The notes: generated by a model from the letters alone, not told the origin. A stretch of DNA of 15,327 nucleotides from Bacteroidales bacterium UBA1077 (GCA_002314195.1 DCCQ01000150.1:13926-29252); one strand, 5' to 3'; numbered from the stretch's first letter, positions 6,825 to 13,895 are shown. A program made the numbers and translations.

Positions 6825-8611
6825 TGACTCCGGAACTTTTCATCGCCTCGAAGGCTTCAGAAGCCATCAAGGCACTCTATAACGCTGACATCGTACCATC
6901 GGCTCTCCAGGTCTCAGTCACCCGTAAGGAATTCACCGGTGATTTCACATTGGTCGTTTTCCCACTCCTGCGCCTGTCTCACTCCACCCCGGAGAACACG
7001 GGCTACGCCATCGGAGAGTGGCTCAAGACCAACGTGCCTGAGATCTCTGAATATAACTGTGTTAAGGGTTTCCTTAACCTGCTGTTCTCCAATCTGTTCT
7101 GGAACGAACTTTTCGGAGAGATCGTTGCGGACAAGAATTTCGGTGATCTGCCGAAGACCGGCAAGAACATCATGGTCGAGTTTTCCTCACCGAACACCAA
7201 CAAGCCTCTTCACCTCGGCCACATCAGGAACAACCTGCTCGGTGATTCTGTCTCAAGGCTTTTGAAGGCAAGCGGCAACAACGTGATCAAGACCACCCTT
7301 GTCAACGATAGGGGAGTGCACATCTGCAAGTCGATGCTCGCTTGGCTCAAGGTCGGCAACGGAGCAACCCCGGAATCGACCGGAATCAAGGGCGACCACC
7401 TTGTCGGTGATATGTACGTGGCTTTCAATGACATCTACAAGAAGGAAGTGGAGGATTTGATTGCCGGAGGAATGGACGAGGAAACCGCCAAGAAAGAGGC
7501 CCCTTGTCTGAAGGAGGCCCACGAGATGCTTCAGAAGTGGGAGGCCGGCGACAAGGAGGTCCGTGACCTTTGGGCCAAGATGAACAGCTGGGTCCTCAAA
7601 GGATTCGACGAGTCCTACAAGGCTCTCGGAATCACTTTCGACAAGGTTTACTATGAGTCCCAGACCTATTTGCTCGGAAAGGAGCTGGTGCGGAAGGGAT
7701 TGGACATGGGCGTGTTCGTTAAGGATCCAGACGGCTCCGTATGGTGTGATCTCACTGCCGATGGACTTGACAGGAAACTGCTCATCCGCTCTGACGGCAC
7801 TTCGGTCTACATTACCCAGGACCTCGGAACTGCCGAGAGGCGTTTCGCCGAATATCATCTGGACTCGCACGTCTATGTGGTCGGCAACGAGCAGAACTAT
7901 CATTTCCAGGTTCTTAAACTGATCCTCAAGAAGCTGGGCTTCGACTGGGCCGACAACATATTCCATCTTTCTTATGGAATGGTCGAGTTGCCTGAGGGCA
8001 AGATGAAGTCCCGTGAGGGTACTGTCGTGGACGCTGACGATCTTCTTCAGAAGATGTACGAGGAGGCGAGGGCAACTTCGGATGAGTCCGGCAAGTTGGC
8101 CGACATGAGCGAGGAGGACAAGACGAGACTCTGCCACATGATCGGTCTCGGCGCGCTCAAGTACTTCATCATCAAGGTGGATCCGAAGAAGACCATGCTC
8201 TTCAACCCGAAGGAGTCCATCGACTTCAACGGCAACACCGGTCCGTTCATCCAGTACACCCACGCCAGAATCCGCTCGATCCTTCGCAAGGCCGCGGAGA
8301 AGGGCATTGAATATTCCGCCTCTCCTCTGCCTAAGGTCGAGCTCAGCGCCAAGGAGGTCAGACTCATAAAGTTGCTGAACACATTCCCGGCCAAGATAGC
8401 GGAAGGCGCTCAGGCATATTCACCTGCCGTCATCGCCAACTATGCCTATGACCTCGCCAAGGAGTTCAACCAGTACTACCACGACACTCCGATCCTAAAG
8501 GAGGAGAATGAGGATGTCCTCAAGATGCGTCTGGTGCTGATCGACACCATTTCCGCAGTGCTGCGCAAGGCGATGGGTATCCTCGGAATCGAGCTGCCGG
8601 AGAGAATGTAG
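6824..8611 (+). CDS. argS: Arginyl-tRNA synthetase
   Basis: A 595-aa class I aminoacyl-tRNA synthetase that charges tRNA-Arg with arginine in the cytoplasm. The N-terminal domain (about 1-110) matches the ArgRS-specific additive domain. The HIGH motif is HLGH at 130-133, preceded by SSPNTNKP. The KMSKS-equivalent is KMKSREGTVV from 393. A DALR-type anticodon-binding domain fills the last ~120 residues (YAYDLAKEFNQYYH through the C-terminal PERM). FNGNTGPFIQYTHARI is a typical ArgRS segment. The start codon shares one base with the rpoD stop codon, so translation may be coupled. The next gene begins 10 bases after its stop. Length and all motifs are normal. Confidence 0.97.
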   Translation: MTPELFIASKASEAIKALYNADIVPSALQVSVTRKEFTGDFTLVVFPLLRLSHSTPENTGYAIGEWLKTNVPEISEYNCVKGFLNLLFSNLFWNELFGEIVADKNFGDLPKTGKNIMVEFSSPNTNKPLHLGHIRNNLLGDSVSRLLKASGNNVIKTTLVNDRGVHICKSMLAWLKVGNGATPESTGIKGDHLVGDMYVAFNDIYKKEVEDLIAGGMDEETAKKEAPCLKEAHEMLQKWEAGDKEVRDLWAKMNSWVLKGFDESYKALGITFDKVYYESQTYLLGKELVRKGLDMGVFVKDPDGSVWCDLTADGLDRKLLIRSDGTSVYITQDLGTAERRFAEYHLDSHVYVVGNEQNYHFQVLKLILKKLGFDWADNIFHLSYGMVELPEGKMKSREGTVVDADDLLQKMYEEARATSDESGKLADMSEEDKTRLCHMIGLGALKYFIIKVDPKKTMLFNPKESIDFNGNTGPFIQYTHARIRSILRKAAEKGIEYSASPLPKVELSAKEVRLIKLLNTFPAKIAEGAQAYSPAVIANYAYDLAKEFNQYYHDTPILKEENEDVLKMRLVLIDTISAVLRKAMGILGIELPERM

Positions 8612-8621
8612 GAATATCCCA

Positions 8622-10343
8622 ATGTCCGAAACGGATTATATGTTCCCGACCTCCAAGAAGGAGGTTGAAGCCTTAGGGTGGGACTACATTGACGTCATAC
8701 TTTTTACGGGTGACGCCTTTGTTGACCACCCTTCTTTCGGAACGGCCTGCATCGCGCGTTGGCTCCAGCATTTCGGCTACAGGGTGGCTGTGGTACCTCA
8801 GCCCAACTGGAGGGATGACTTACGCGATTTCAAAAAGTTAGGCGCTCCGAGGCTATATTTCGGAGTCAATGCCGGAGCGATGGATTCGATGGTGAACCAC
8901 TACACCGCCGGCAAACGTCTCCGTCACGACGACGCCTACACCCCAGAAGGAAAGGCCGGACAGAGACCTGACTATGCGGTCAGTGTCTATACTAACATAT
9001 TAAAGGAAATTTATCCTGATGTCCCGGTAGTCATCGGTGGTGTCGAGGCTTCGCTCCGCAGGCTCACGCACTATGACTACTGGAAGGATGAGCTTGTACC
9101 GTCTATCCTTAAATGGTGCAGGGCTGACTACCTGTGCTACGGGATGGGTGAGAAGCCGATGCTTGAACTGACAAGGGCCATAGAGGCGCAGAGGAATATT
9201 CATGAGATCCACAAGATTCCGCAGATCGCTTTCTTGATGAGCGGGAAGTGGAAGGTCAAGGATCCGCTGGTGCTCCATTCGTTCGAGGAGTGCAAGAAGG
9301 ACAAAAAAGCGTTCGCCGAGAATTTCCATCTGATTGAGACTCATGCGAACATGATGCATCCTGCGACGATCATCGAGCCAGTCGGAAACGGTTACGTGCA
9401 GATCAATCCTCCATATTCACCGTCCACAACCGAGGAGATGGACTCTTTTTGGGATCTGCCGTTCACCAAACTGCCTCACCCGCGCTACAAAGGGAAGAGG
9501 ATTCCGGCCTATGACATGATCAAGGATTCCATCATCACGCACAGAGGGTGCTTCGGAGGTTGCAATTTCTGCACTATCGCGGCGCATCAGGGAAAGTTCA
9601 TCCAATCCCGTTCGCAGGCTTCGATCTTGGCGGAGGTGAAGAAATTGGCAAAGATGCCGGGGTTCGCGGGGAATATCTCCGACCTTGGAGCTCCGACAGC
9701 GAACATGTACGGAATGCGTGGCAAGAATCCCGCCCTCTGCGACAGATGCCGCAGGAAATCGTGCCTGTTTCCGGCCCCGTGTCCGAACATGAACAGGTCT
9801 CACAAACAGATACTTGAACTATATAGGAAGGTCGATGCCGTTCCTGGGATACGTCATTCCTACATCGGAAGCGGAATCCGCTACGACTTGTTCCTGGACG
9901 AGAACGGTTTCGTGGACGAGACTTCCAAGCCTTATCTGAAGACATTGATCCTTGACCACACATCCGGGCGCATGAAAGTCGCTCCGGAACATACCGAGGA
10001 CAAGGTTCTCCAGTACATAGCCAAGCCTTCTTTCAAGCTCTTTGAGAGACTTCGCTATGAGTTTGACAAGATCTGCGCACAGAACGGCCGCCGCACCGGC
10101 ATCGTTCCGTACTTCATCTCGTCCCACCCTGGCTGCACGATGAAGGACATGGAGAATCTGTCAAAGAACCCGGCTTTGAGAGGAATATACATGGACCAGG
10201 TGCAGGATTTTACACCGACTCCGATGACCACCTCCTCTGTGATGTACTACACCGGAATCGACCCTCGCACGATGAAACCGGTCTTTGTGGAGCGTGATCC
10301 CGAGAAGAAGAAGAGACAGAAATCGTTTTTTTTCAGAAAATAG
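8622..10343 (+). CDS. YgiQ-family radical SAM protein
   Basis: A 573-aa protein of the YgiQ (UPF0313) family. The N-terminal part (VDHPSFGTACIARWLQHFGY, later VVIGGVEASLRRLTHYDYW) is the family-specific B12-binding-like region. The radical SAM cluster motif is C310-F-G-G-C314-N-F-C317 within HRGCFGGCNFC, which should hold a 4Fe-4S cluster that cleaves S-adenosylmethionine. More cysteines occur at CDRCRRKSCLFPAPCPN and could hold a second metal site. The substrate of the family is not known to me. It is shorter than the E. coli protein (over 700 aa), lacking most of the C-terminal extension, as I recall for Bacteroidota versions. It follows argS by 10 bases and probably shares its transcript. 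Confidence 0.92.
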   Translation: MSETDYMFPTSKKEVEALGWDYIDVILFTGDAFVDHPSFGTACIARWLQHFGYRVAVVPQPNWRDDLRDFKKLGAPRLYFGVNAGAMDSMVNHYTAGKRLRHDDAYTPEGKAGQRPDYAVSVYTNILKEIYPDVPVVIGGVEASLRRLTHYDYWKDELVPSILKWCRADYLCYGMGEKPMLELTRAIEAQRNIHEIHKIPQIAFLMSGKWKVKDPLVLHSFEECKKDKKAFAENFHLIETHANMMHPATIIEPVGNGYVQINPPYSPSTTEEMDSFWDLPFTKLPHPRYKGKRIPAYDMIKDSIITHRGCFGGCNFCTIAAHQGKFIQSRSQASILAEVKKLAKMPGFAGNISDLGAPTANMYGMRGKNPALCDRCRRKSCLFPAPCPNMNRSHKQILELYRKVDAVPGIRHSYIGSGIRYDLFLDENGFVDETSKPYLKTLILDHTSGRMKVAPEHTEDKVLQYIAKPSFKLFERLRYEFDKICAQNGRRTGIVPYFISSHPGCTMKDMENLSKNPALRGIYMDQVQDFTPTPMTTSSVMYYTGIDPRTMKPVFVERDPEKKKRQKSFFFRK

Positions 10344-10400
10344 TTCACTCTTTGCTTCGCAATTCGGAAAAATGTCTTAATATTGCACCCGAAAACGAGA

Positions 10401-10769
10401 ATGACTATGACACCAGATCAGAAGAAAAGACACGTGGTAAGTTACGAGAATATGTCCGAGGCACTTGCCGCAGCGTTCAATGAGAAATATCCTGGAGGGT
10501 TCAGTGACTACCTTCCTGACCTTGTAAAATACCCGAAGCCTGACGGCACGTCTTTCTATGCGGTGACTGTCGAGACTGATGACTCGATCAATCTGGTGAA
10601 GATCAAGGTGAAGACAGATGACGCAGAGGCTCTTGAGAGATGGCTTGAAGGCGAGGAGGATGCCGAAAATGAGGATGTCGCCGGATCTTCTGCCGACGCC
10701 CCGGCCGACAGCACCCTTCCGGACGACAACATCTCACAGTACGGAAGTGACGACGATTCCGCTGAATAG
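10401..10769 (+). CDS. Small conserved hypothetical protein with acidic C-terminal tail
   Basis: A protein of 122 aa from the ATG at 10401 (10407 is an alternative). I do not recognise an enzymatic family. The N-terminal 80 residues look like one small alpha/beta domain (VSYENMSEALAAAFNEKYPG, then PDGTSFYAVTVET and LVKIKVKTDD). The last ~40 residues are acidic and low in complexity (EGEEDAENEDV, ending GSDDDSAE) and are probably disordered. I recall similar small acidic-tailed proteins in Bacteroides, with no assigned function. It starts 57 bases after the YgiQ gene on the same strand and ends just before an intrinsic terminator, so it may close the transcript that includes argS and ygiQ. Its tail resembles those of RNA- or chaperone-associated acidic proteins, but nothing shows that here. 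Confidence 0.75.
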   Translation: MTMTPDQKKRHVVSYENMSEALAAAFNEKYPGGFSDYLPDLVKYPKPDGTSFYAVTVETDDSINLVKIKVKTDDAEALERWLEGEEDAENEDVAGSSADAPADSTLPDDNISQYGSDDDSAE

Positions 10770-10791
10770 CATTCATGATTAATTACTTATA

Positions 10792-10832
10792 ATGGCCTGA
10801 CTTCTGTACGATTTCAGGCTTCATTTTTTTTT
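10792..10832 (+). terminator. Intrinsic terminator ending the argS-ygiQ transcript
   Basis: GCCTGA at 10795-10800 pairs with TCAGGC at 10814-10819. The flanking AATG and CATT can extend the stem across a small bulge. A run of nine T follows at 10824-10832. This is a standard Rho-independent terminator, about 25 bases after the stop of the acidic-tailed protein. Confidence 0.75.
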
Positions 10833-10848
10833 CGATATTGTATACCCC

Positions 10849-11622
10849 ATGAGGACTGTTTACTCTTTCCTCCTTTTTCTTACAGTTATTGGATGCTCAT
10901 CAGGAAAGGTCTCTGTCTCGGATTTGAGGAACGGGGATCTGCTTTTTGTCGTGAACGGGGACGGAAACAATATCACCAATGTGACTAAAGGTGTGGACGG
11001 GCTTGGTATAGACCATGTCGCGATTTTCGCTGATGGTCATATAATTGAGGCGGTTCCTGAATATGGGGTGGTGGAAAGCCCTTTGGACACCTTTCTGGTC
11101 AGGCTGACCGAAAAAGAGACAGTGCTTGTGGGAAGAGTCAAAGGTTTGGCAGTCAAAGCAAGTGTGGATAATGCAAGAGGGTTTGTTGGCTTTCCTTACG
11201 ATGACATATTCATGCCAAGCGACAGTGCCATCTACTGCTCGGAACTTGTCCAGAAGTCGTTTGTACTCAAAGGTGGACGAAATGAGCGTGGTGATGTAAA
11301 AGATAATGTTGGAAAGAAAGACAAGGTAGGTGAAGAATATGAGATGGATGGGGTGACGAAAGGCACTGAGAATGATGATGAAAGTAATGAAGGAATAAAA
11401 CCTTCAAAGATCGGTCCAAGGCATTTTGTGTTCAGCACGATCCCGATGTCATTTCACGACAGCACCGGCAAGGTGACCGAATTCTGGACGAATTTCTATG
11501 CGGCTCGCGGTTTGGAGGTTCCGGAAGGGGAGCCGGGAACAAATCCAGGCCAACTGTCCAGAGACCCGAGTGTGAAAATTCTTGGTGTTTTGGACTCTAT
11601 GAAACGTCAACAGGCTCAGTGA
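10849..11622 (+). CDS. YiiX/YebB-like permuted papain-fold lipoprotein (C92-type peptidase/amidase)
   Basis: A 257-aa protein with a lipoprotein signal peptide; the likely lipidated cysteine is C16 in TVIGCSS. It belongs to the permuted NlpC/P60 (papain-like) group. GDLLFV (29-34), the catalytic-type histidine H56 in IDHVAIF, E67 in IIEAVPEYG, and the catalytic-type cysteine C130 in YCSELVQ are in the expected order. Such enzymes act on amide or ester bonds; the substrate here is unknown, with cell-wall peptide or lipid possible. Residues about 141-187 are a Lys/Glu/Asp/Gly-rich, low-complexity stretch inserted soon after the catalytic cysteine, unlike the rest of the protein. The ending (FHDSTGKVTEFW, then VPEGEPGTNPGQLSRDP) is characteristic of the Bacteroidota branch as I recall it. 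It starts 17 bases after the preceding T-run, and its stop codon lies inside a stem-loop. Confidence 0.85.
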   Translation: MRTVYSFLLFLTVIGCSSGKVSVSDLRNGDLLFVVNGDGNNITNVTKGVDGLGIDHVAIFADGHIIEAVPEYGVVESPLDTFLVRLTEKETVLVGRVKGLAVKASVDNARGFVGFPYDDIFMPSDSAIYCSELVQKSFVLKGGRNERGDVKDNVGKKDKVGEEYEMDGVTKGTENDDESNEGIKPSKIGPRHFVFSTIPMSFHDSTGKVTEFWTNFYAARGLEVPEGEPGTNPGQLSRDPSVKILGVLDSMKRQQAQ

Positions 11623-11649
11623 CCGAAGATGTGGTCGCTGAGCCTGTTG
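11608..11649. repeat. 17-bp stem-loop overlapping the stop of the YiiX-like gene
   Basis: CAACAGGCTCAG (11608-11619) pairs perfectly with CTGAGCCTGTTG (11638-11649). One T-G wobble and a further 4 bp (GACC/GGTC) extend the stem to 17 positions around an 8-nt loop. It covers the stop codon of the plus-strand gene and lies 24 bases from the end of the convergent DUF2807 gene. No T-run follows on either strand. The arm resembles the TTCGACAGGCTCA-type sequences that recur in many bacterial genomes, and a single related arm is present at 15103-15123. It may be both a dispersed repeat and a stabiliser or terminator of the two convergent transcripts. Confidence 0.7.
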
Positions 11650-11673
11650 AAGCGTATCGTCTTGTTCCTGCCT

Positions 11674-12576
11674 TTAATTTACCCTCTCCACAGAAGCCGC
11701 TCTGCCAATAGACTTCATCATCACGCCCAAGTCCTTAGGGGCTTTGTATCTGATGTTTGACGCTCCGGTCGCGTCCTCAATCATGATTGAACGCGTCACG
11801 TTCACGCTGCAATTGGCCGCTCCGGATGTCTCTAGTATAGCATTCTCTGCCTCAGCATTCATGGCTTTTACATTCGAGGCACCGGACGCATCGATTTCAA
11901 GTGTCCCAATTGATCCCTTAAGGTTGACTTCACATGCGCCAGAAGCATCGATCTCGACTTTTCCATAATCTCCGTCAAGACTTGTCTTGGTCGCCCCGGA
12001 AAGATCAAGCTCAGCTTCATGATAACTACCATACATCACACAAGAAGATGCCCCACTTATCTCAGCATCCAACTTCCCAGCATTTGCATTCAAAGTTTTA
12101 ATGTGGCTGGCTCCACTCAATTCCAAGGAAAGCTCCCCTCTGCCAAGTTCAAAAGTGTCATCGCATCTCAAGCTCGTCGCTCCTGACATTTCCACTTTGC
12201 GAAGCTCTGGCATGGCGATTTCAGCCTTGCACGTCCAACTTCCCAACCGCTTCTGCAATTTAGAAGGTATTTGCTTGTTCCAACCAATCTTCAACACTCC
12301 GTTACTCTCGTACACCATAAGATATTCCTGAAGCACGCTTGGAAGTGTGACCTCTACTTTGTAAGAATCTGACTTGACAAGGTTAACTTCAACAACTCCG
12401 CTTAGGTCCAATCCCGTGAAATTCTTGCAGTTAAACTTGCATTTTGTGTAGTCGGCATCAACCTTTGATGTAGCAGTAAGATACAACGATTCTGCCGGGT
12501 ACTCAGCCTTGGTGTTAACACCGTTCGCTGTGAACATAAGGAGCGCTACAGCCCCCAAAATCATAAACTTTTTCAT
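11674..12576 (-). CDS. Exported DUF2807 (head GIN domain) repeat protein
   Basis: A 300-aa protein with a cleavable-type signal peptide (MKKFMILGAVALLMF, probable cleavage near NTKA). After the DUF2807 opening (FTGLDLSGVVEVNLVKSD, 53-70), eight SGA-type turns begin at S131, S154, S174, S193, S212, S231, S251 and T270, with a spacing of 19-23 residues. This regular pattern indicates a beta-solenoid, with small residues packed inside. The family is often labelled putative auto-transporter adhesin, but its function is not established. No lipobox or membrane anchor is seen, so it is probably periplasmic or surface-located. Its ATG overlaps the stop of the anti-sigma candidate by 4 bases, making it the third gene of the sigma operon. 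It could be the sensed envelope component, an effector, or a shield protein; this is inference. Confidence 0.88.
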   Translation of the reverse strand: MKKFMILGAVALLMFTANGVNTKAEYPAESLYLTATSKVDADYTKCKFNCKNFTGLDLSGVVEVNLVKSDSYKVEVTLPSVLQEYLMVYESNGVLKIGWNKQIPSKLQKRLGSWTCKAEIAMPELRKVEMSGATSLRCDDTFELGRGELSLELSGASHIKTLNANAGKLDAEISGASSCVMYGSYHEAELDLSGATKTSLDGDYGKVEIDASGACEVNLKGSIGTLEIDASGASNVKAMNAEAENAILETSGAANCSVNVTRSIMIEDATGASNIRYKAPKDLGVMMKSIGRAASVERVN

Positions 12577-13085
12577 AACTCTTTTATTTTGTTGATTTTA
12601 TCTAGTCCGTCAAGTAATTCTCCATAATATTCTTTCAGAATGACCGCCTTTGCCGTATCATCAAGTTCTTCCGGCAACTGATCAATCATCGGCACTGTCT
12701 CCTCAGCGATGCTGCCCACAGTCGTCTCCCAGTGATTATCCAAATCCCTTGTGAATATCTTTCCGTACATCGAAGTAACTTTTTCTGAATATGCCAGATA
12801 CACTGCCACCGGATCATCGGGCACATCAGCGAACCAATCAACCTTCTCAGAAGGACGGTTTATGAATATCACCGCAGCGGCAGCAGCAGCCGCAACAGTT
12901 GCGATGGCACTGAATATTCTTGTGTAATCCTTTCGCTTTCTGGCGATCTTGTGGGCCAAGGCGTTACTGTCTGCCTCAATCAACGCATCCAGTTTCGCCT
13001 CGAACCTCGTCTCGTGTCCCAGAGGCAGCTCCTGATCGTCGAACGCCTCAGGATTCCCGCTGAGATATTCCTTAAGATCAATCAT
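12573..13085 (-). CDS. Single-pass membrane protein, probable anti-sigma factor
   Basis: A 170-aa protein with a ~56-residue N-terminal cytoplasmic part, one Ala-rich transmembrane segment (about 57-75, IFSAIATVAAAAAAAVIFI) and a ~95-residue external part. The N-terminal GHETRFEAKLDAL resembles the GHE-RF-x-x-L motif common in small Bacteroidota proteins encoded after ECF sigma genes. There is no zinc-binding HxxxCxxC motif, so it is not a ZAS-type anti-sigma. The assignment rests on topology, on position directly after the sigma gene (4-base ATGA overlap) and on that motif. It would hold the sigma factor at the inner membrane until an envelope signal reaches the external domain. The external part has no recognisable domain. 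Confidence 0.7.
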   Translation of the reverse strand: MIDLKEYLSGNPEAFDDQELPLGHETRFEAKLDALIEADSNALAHKIARKRKDYTRIFSAIATVAAAAAAAVIFINRPSEKVDWFADVPDDPVAVYLAYSEKVTSMYGKIFTRDLDNHWETTVGSIAEETVPMIDQLPEELDDTAKAVILKEYYGELLDGLDKINKIKEL

Positions 13086-13585
13086 ATTCTTGCCCTCTTT
13101 AATTGTTCAACCAATTTAGCCTTTGCCCTTGAAAACTGGGTCCTCAAAGTTCCTTCCCGTTCCCCTGTTATGCTGGCGATTTCCTCATAGTCAAGGCCTT
13201 CCACCAACACTAAGTTTAGTATCAGCCGGCATGACTCCGGCAGCCCGTCAATGGCCTTCCGCACATTGCTGACGCTCATTTGCGGAACCTCTACCGTGGT
13301 GGTGTCATCGGCATATTCGGAAACTTCACCTGCATATTCATCAAGAAAGAGTTTTTCCCGCTTTTTCCTCCTCACCGCATCTATTGACTTTCTGATGCAT
13401 GTCCTGCTGAGCCACGTCGCCACTTGAGCCTCGTCATGGGGAACGATGTCCGATGATATGAACTTGAGAATCGTGTCCTGCATGATCTCCTCAGCCTCAC
13501 CGCTGTCGCGGACTATCCTCCAGCTGATGTTGTACAGCCGTCCAGCGTGCGCTTTATAGAACTTTATGGACTCTTCTCTTGTCAT
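13082..13585 (-). CDS. ECF-family RNA polymerase sigma factor
   Basis: A 167-aa sigma-70-family protein with only regions 2 and 4. Region 2 covers about 10-75 (RLYNISWRIVRDSGEAEEIM, then WLSRTCIRKSIDAVRRKKRE). Region 4 covers about 112-163 (GLPESCRLILNLVLVEGLDY, then the helix-turn-helix IASITGEREGTLRTQFSRAK). It should direct RNA polymerase to a small regulon, often envelope-related. Downstream come the membrane anti-sigma candidate and the DUF2807 gene, each overlapping the previous one by ATGA, so the three are translated from one mRNA. A GTAAC-16-CGTTTA pattern just upstream suggests autoregulation. The ATG at 13585 gives the normal family length. Confidence 0.93.
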   Translation of the reverse strand: MTREESIKFYKAHAGRLYNISWRIVRDSGEAEEIMQDTILKFISSDIVPHDEAQVATWLSRTCIRKSIDAVRRKKREKLFLDEYAGEVSEYADDTTTVEVPQMSVSNVRKAIDGLPESCRLILNLVLVEGLDYEEIASITGEREGTLRTQFSRAKAKLVEQLKRARI

Positions 13586-13608
13586 CGTTTTCTTTGTCGT
13601 TTCACAAT

Positions 13609-13642
13609 ATAAACGAATATTTCCGTTGATTGTTACAACAAT
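13609..13642 (-). promoter_or_regulatory. Candidate autoregulated ECF promoter for the sigma operon
   Basis: On the minus strand GTAAC (complement of 13632-13636) is followed after 16 bases by CGTTTA (complement of 13610-13615), the general layout of ECF promoters (AAC-type -35, CGT-type -10). The -10 ends about 24 bases before the sigma ATG at 13585. The -35 sits within a 14-bp palindrome, ATTGTT-2-AACAAT (13629-13642), which could be an operator. This is a pattern match only. Confidence 0.45.
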
Positions 13643-13658
13643 CTTGTTTTATTTTACG

Positions 13659-13695
13659 AAAAAAGGTCTGGAGTCTCCCGACCGCAGACCTTTTT
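13659..13695 (-). terminator. Terminator-like hairpin upstream of the sigma operon
   Basis: AAAAAGGTCTG (13660-13670) pairs perfectly with 13685-13695 (11 bp, 14-nt loop). The outer ends are an A-run and a T-run, so it has intrinsic-terminator form on both strands. On the minus strand it lies between a housekeeping-type promoter (13750-13782) and the candidate ECF promoter. No annotated plus-strand transcript could end here. A minus-strand open frame of 14 codons (13698-13654, starting MKKVCGRETP) runs through the hairpin. Confidence 0.65.
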
Positions 13696-13749
13696 CATTT
13701 CATTTGGCTTAAAAGATTCTTGTTTGTGACGATAATCACTATCCGACCG

Positions 13750-13782
13750 CAAAGGTACTGCCATCGGCAGACTGCCGCAATA
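13750..13782 (-). promoter_or_regulatory. Candidate housekeeping promoter reading toward the sigma operon
   Basis: The minus strand reads TACCTTTG (13757-13750), a perfect TAnnTTTG -7 box. TATTG (13782-13778) lies 20 bases upstream as a plausible -33 element. Transcription would begin near 13743 and meet the hairpin at 13695-13659 after about 50 bases, so it would make either a short RNA or an attenuated leader for the sigma operon. Confidence 0.5.
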
Positions 13783-13834
13783 CCAATATGTAGGTAAAGA
13801 ACCCGGCCAATACCCGGAATTCATACCAATATGT
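13780..13834. repeat. 12-bp direct repeat ATACCAATATGT
   Basis: Two exact copies lie at 13780-13791 and 13823-13834, 43 bases apart (start to start). The first overlaps the -33 region of the minus-strand promoter. Two copies of ACCCGG lie between them. Function is unknown; paired regulator sites are one possibility. Confidence 0.5.
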
Positions 13835-13887
13835 GTTATTGTCGCTGTGGCGCGGACTTCCAGACAAGATAAATCAATATTTTTCCG

Positions 13888-13895
13888 TACTTTTG
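13888..13895 (+). promoter_or_regulatory. -7 box for the DUF4491-peptidase transcript
   Basis: TACTTTTG is a perfect match to TAnnTTTG and ends 18 bases before the ATG at 13914, the usual distance for a short Bacteroidota leader. No TTTG-type -33 element is visible 19-21 bases upstream. Confidence 0.55.

Noticed and set aside
7253..8263. A 336-aa open frame on the minus strand
   Set aside because: It is antisense to argS, whose plus-strand frame contains both class I signatures; the long open frame is a by-product of codon bias.
9054..9068. Another CAGGCTCA match as a third repeat copy
   Set aside because: It is a short match inside the conserved SLRRLTHYD coding segment of the YgiQ-family gene, explained by the protein sequence.
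10351..10385. TTTG and TAATATTG as a promoter for the acidic-tailed protein
   Set aside because: The spacer is 23 bases, the -7 box has one mismatch, and the start would fall only a few bases before the ATG; too weak to list.
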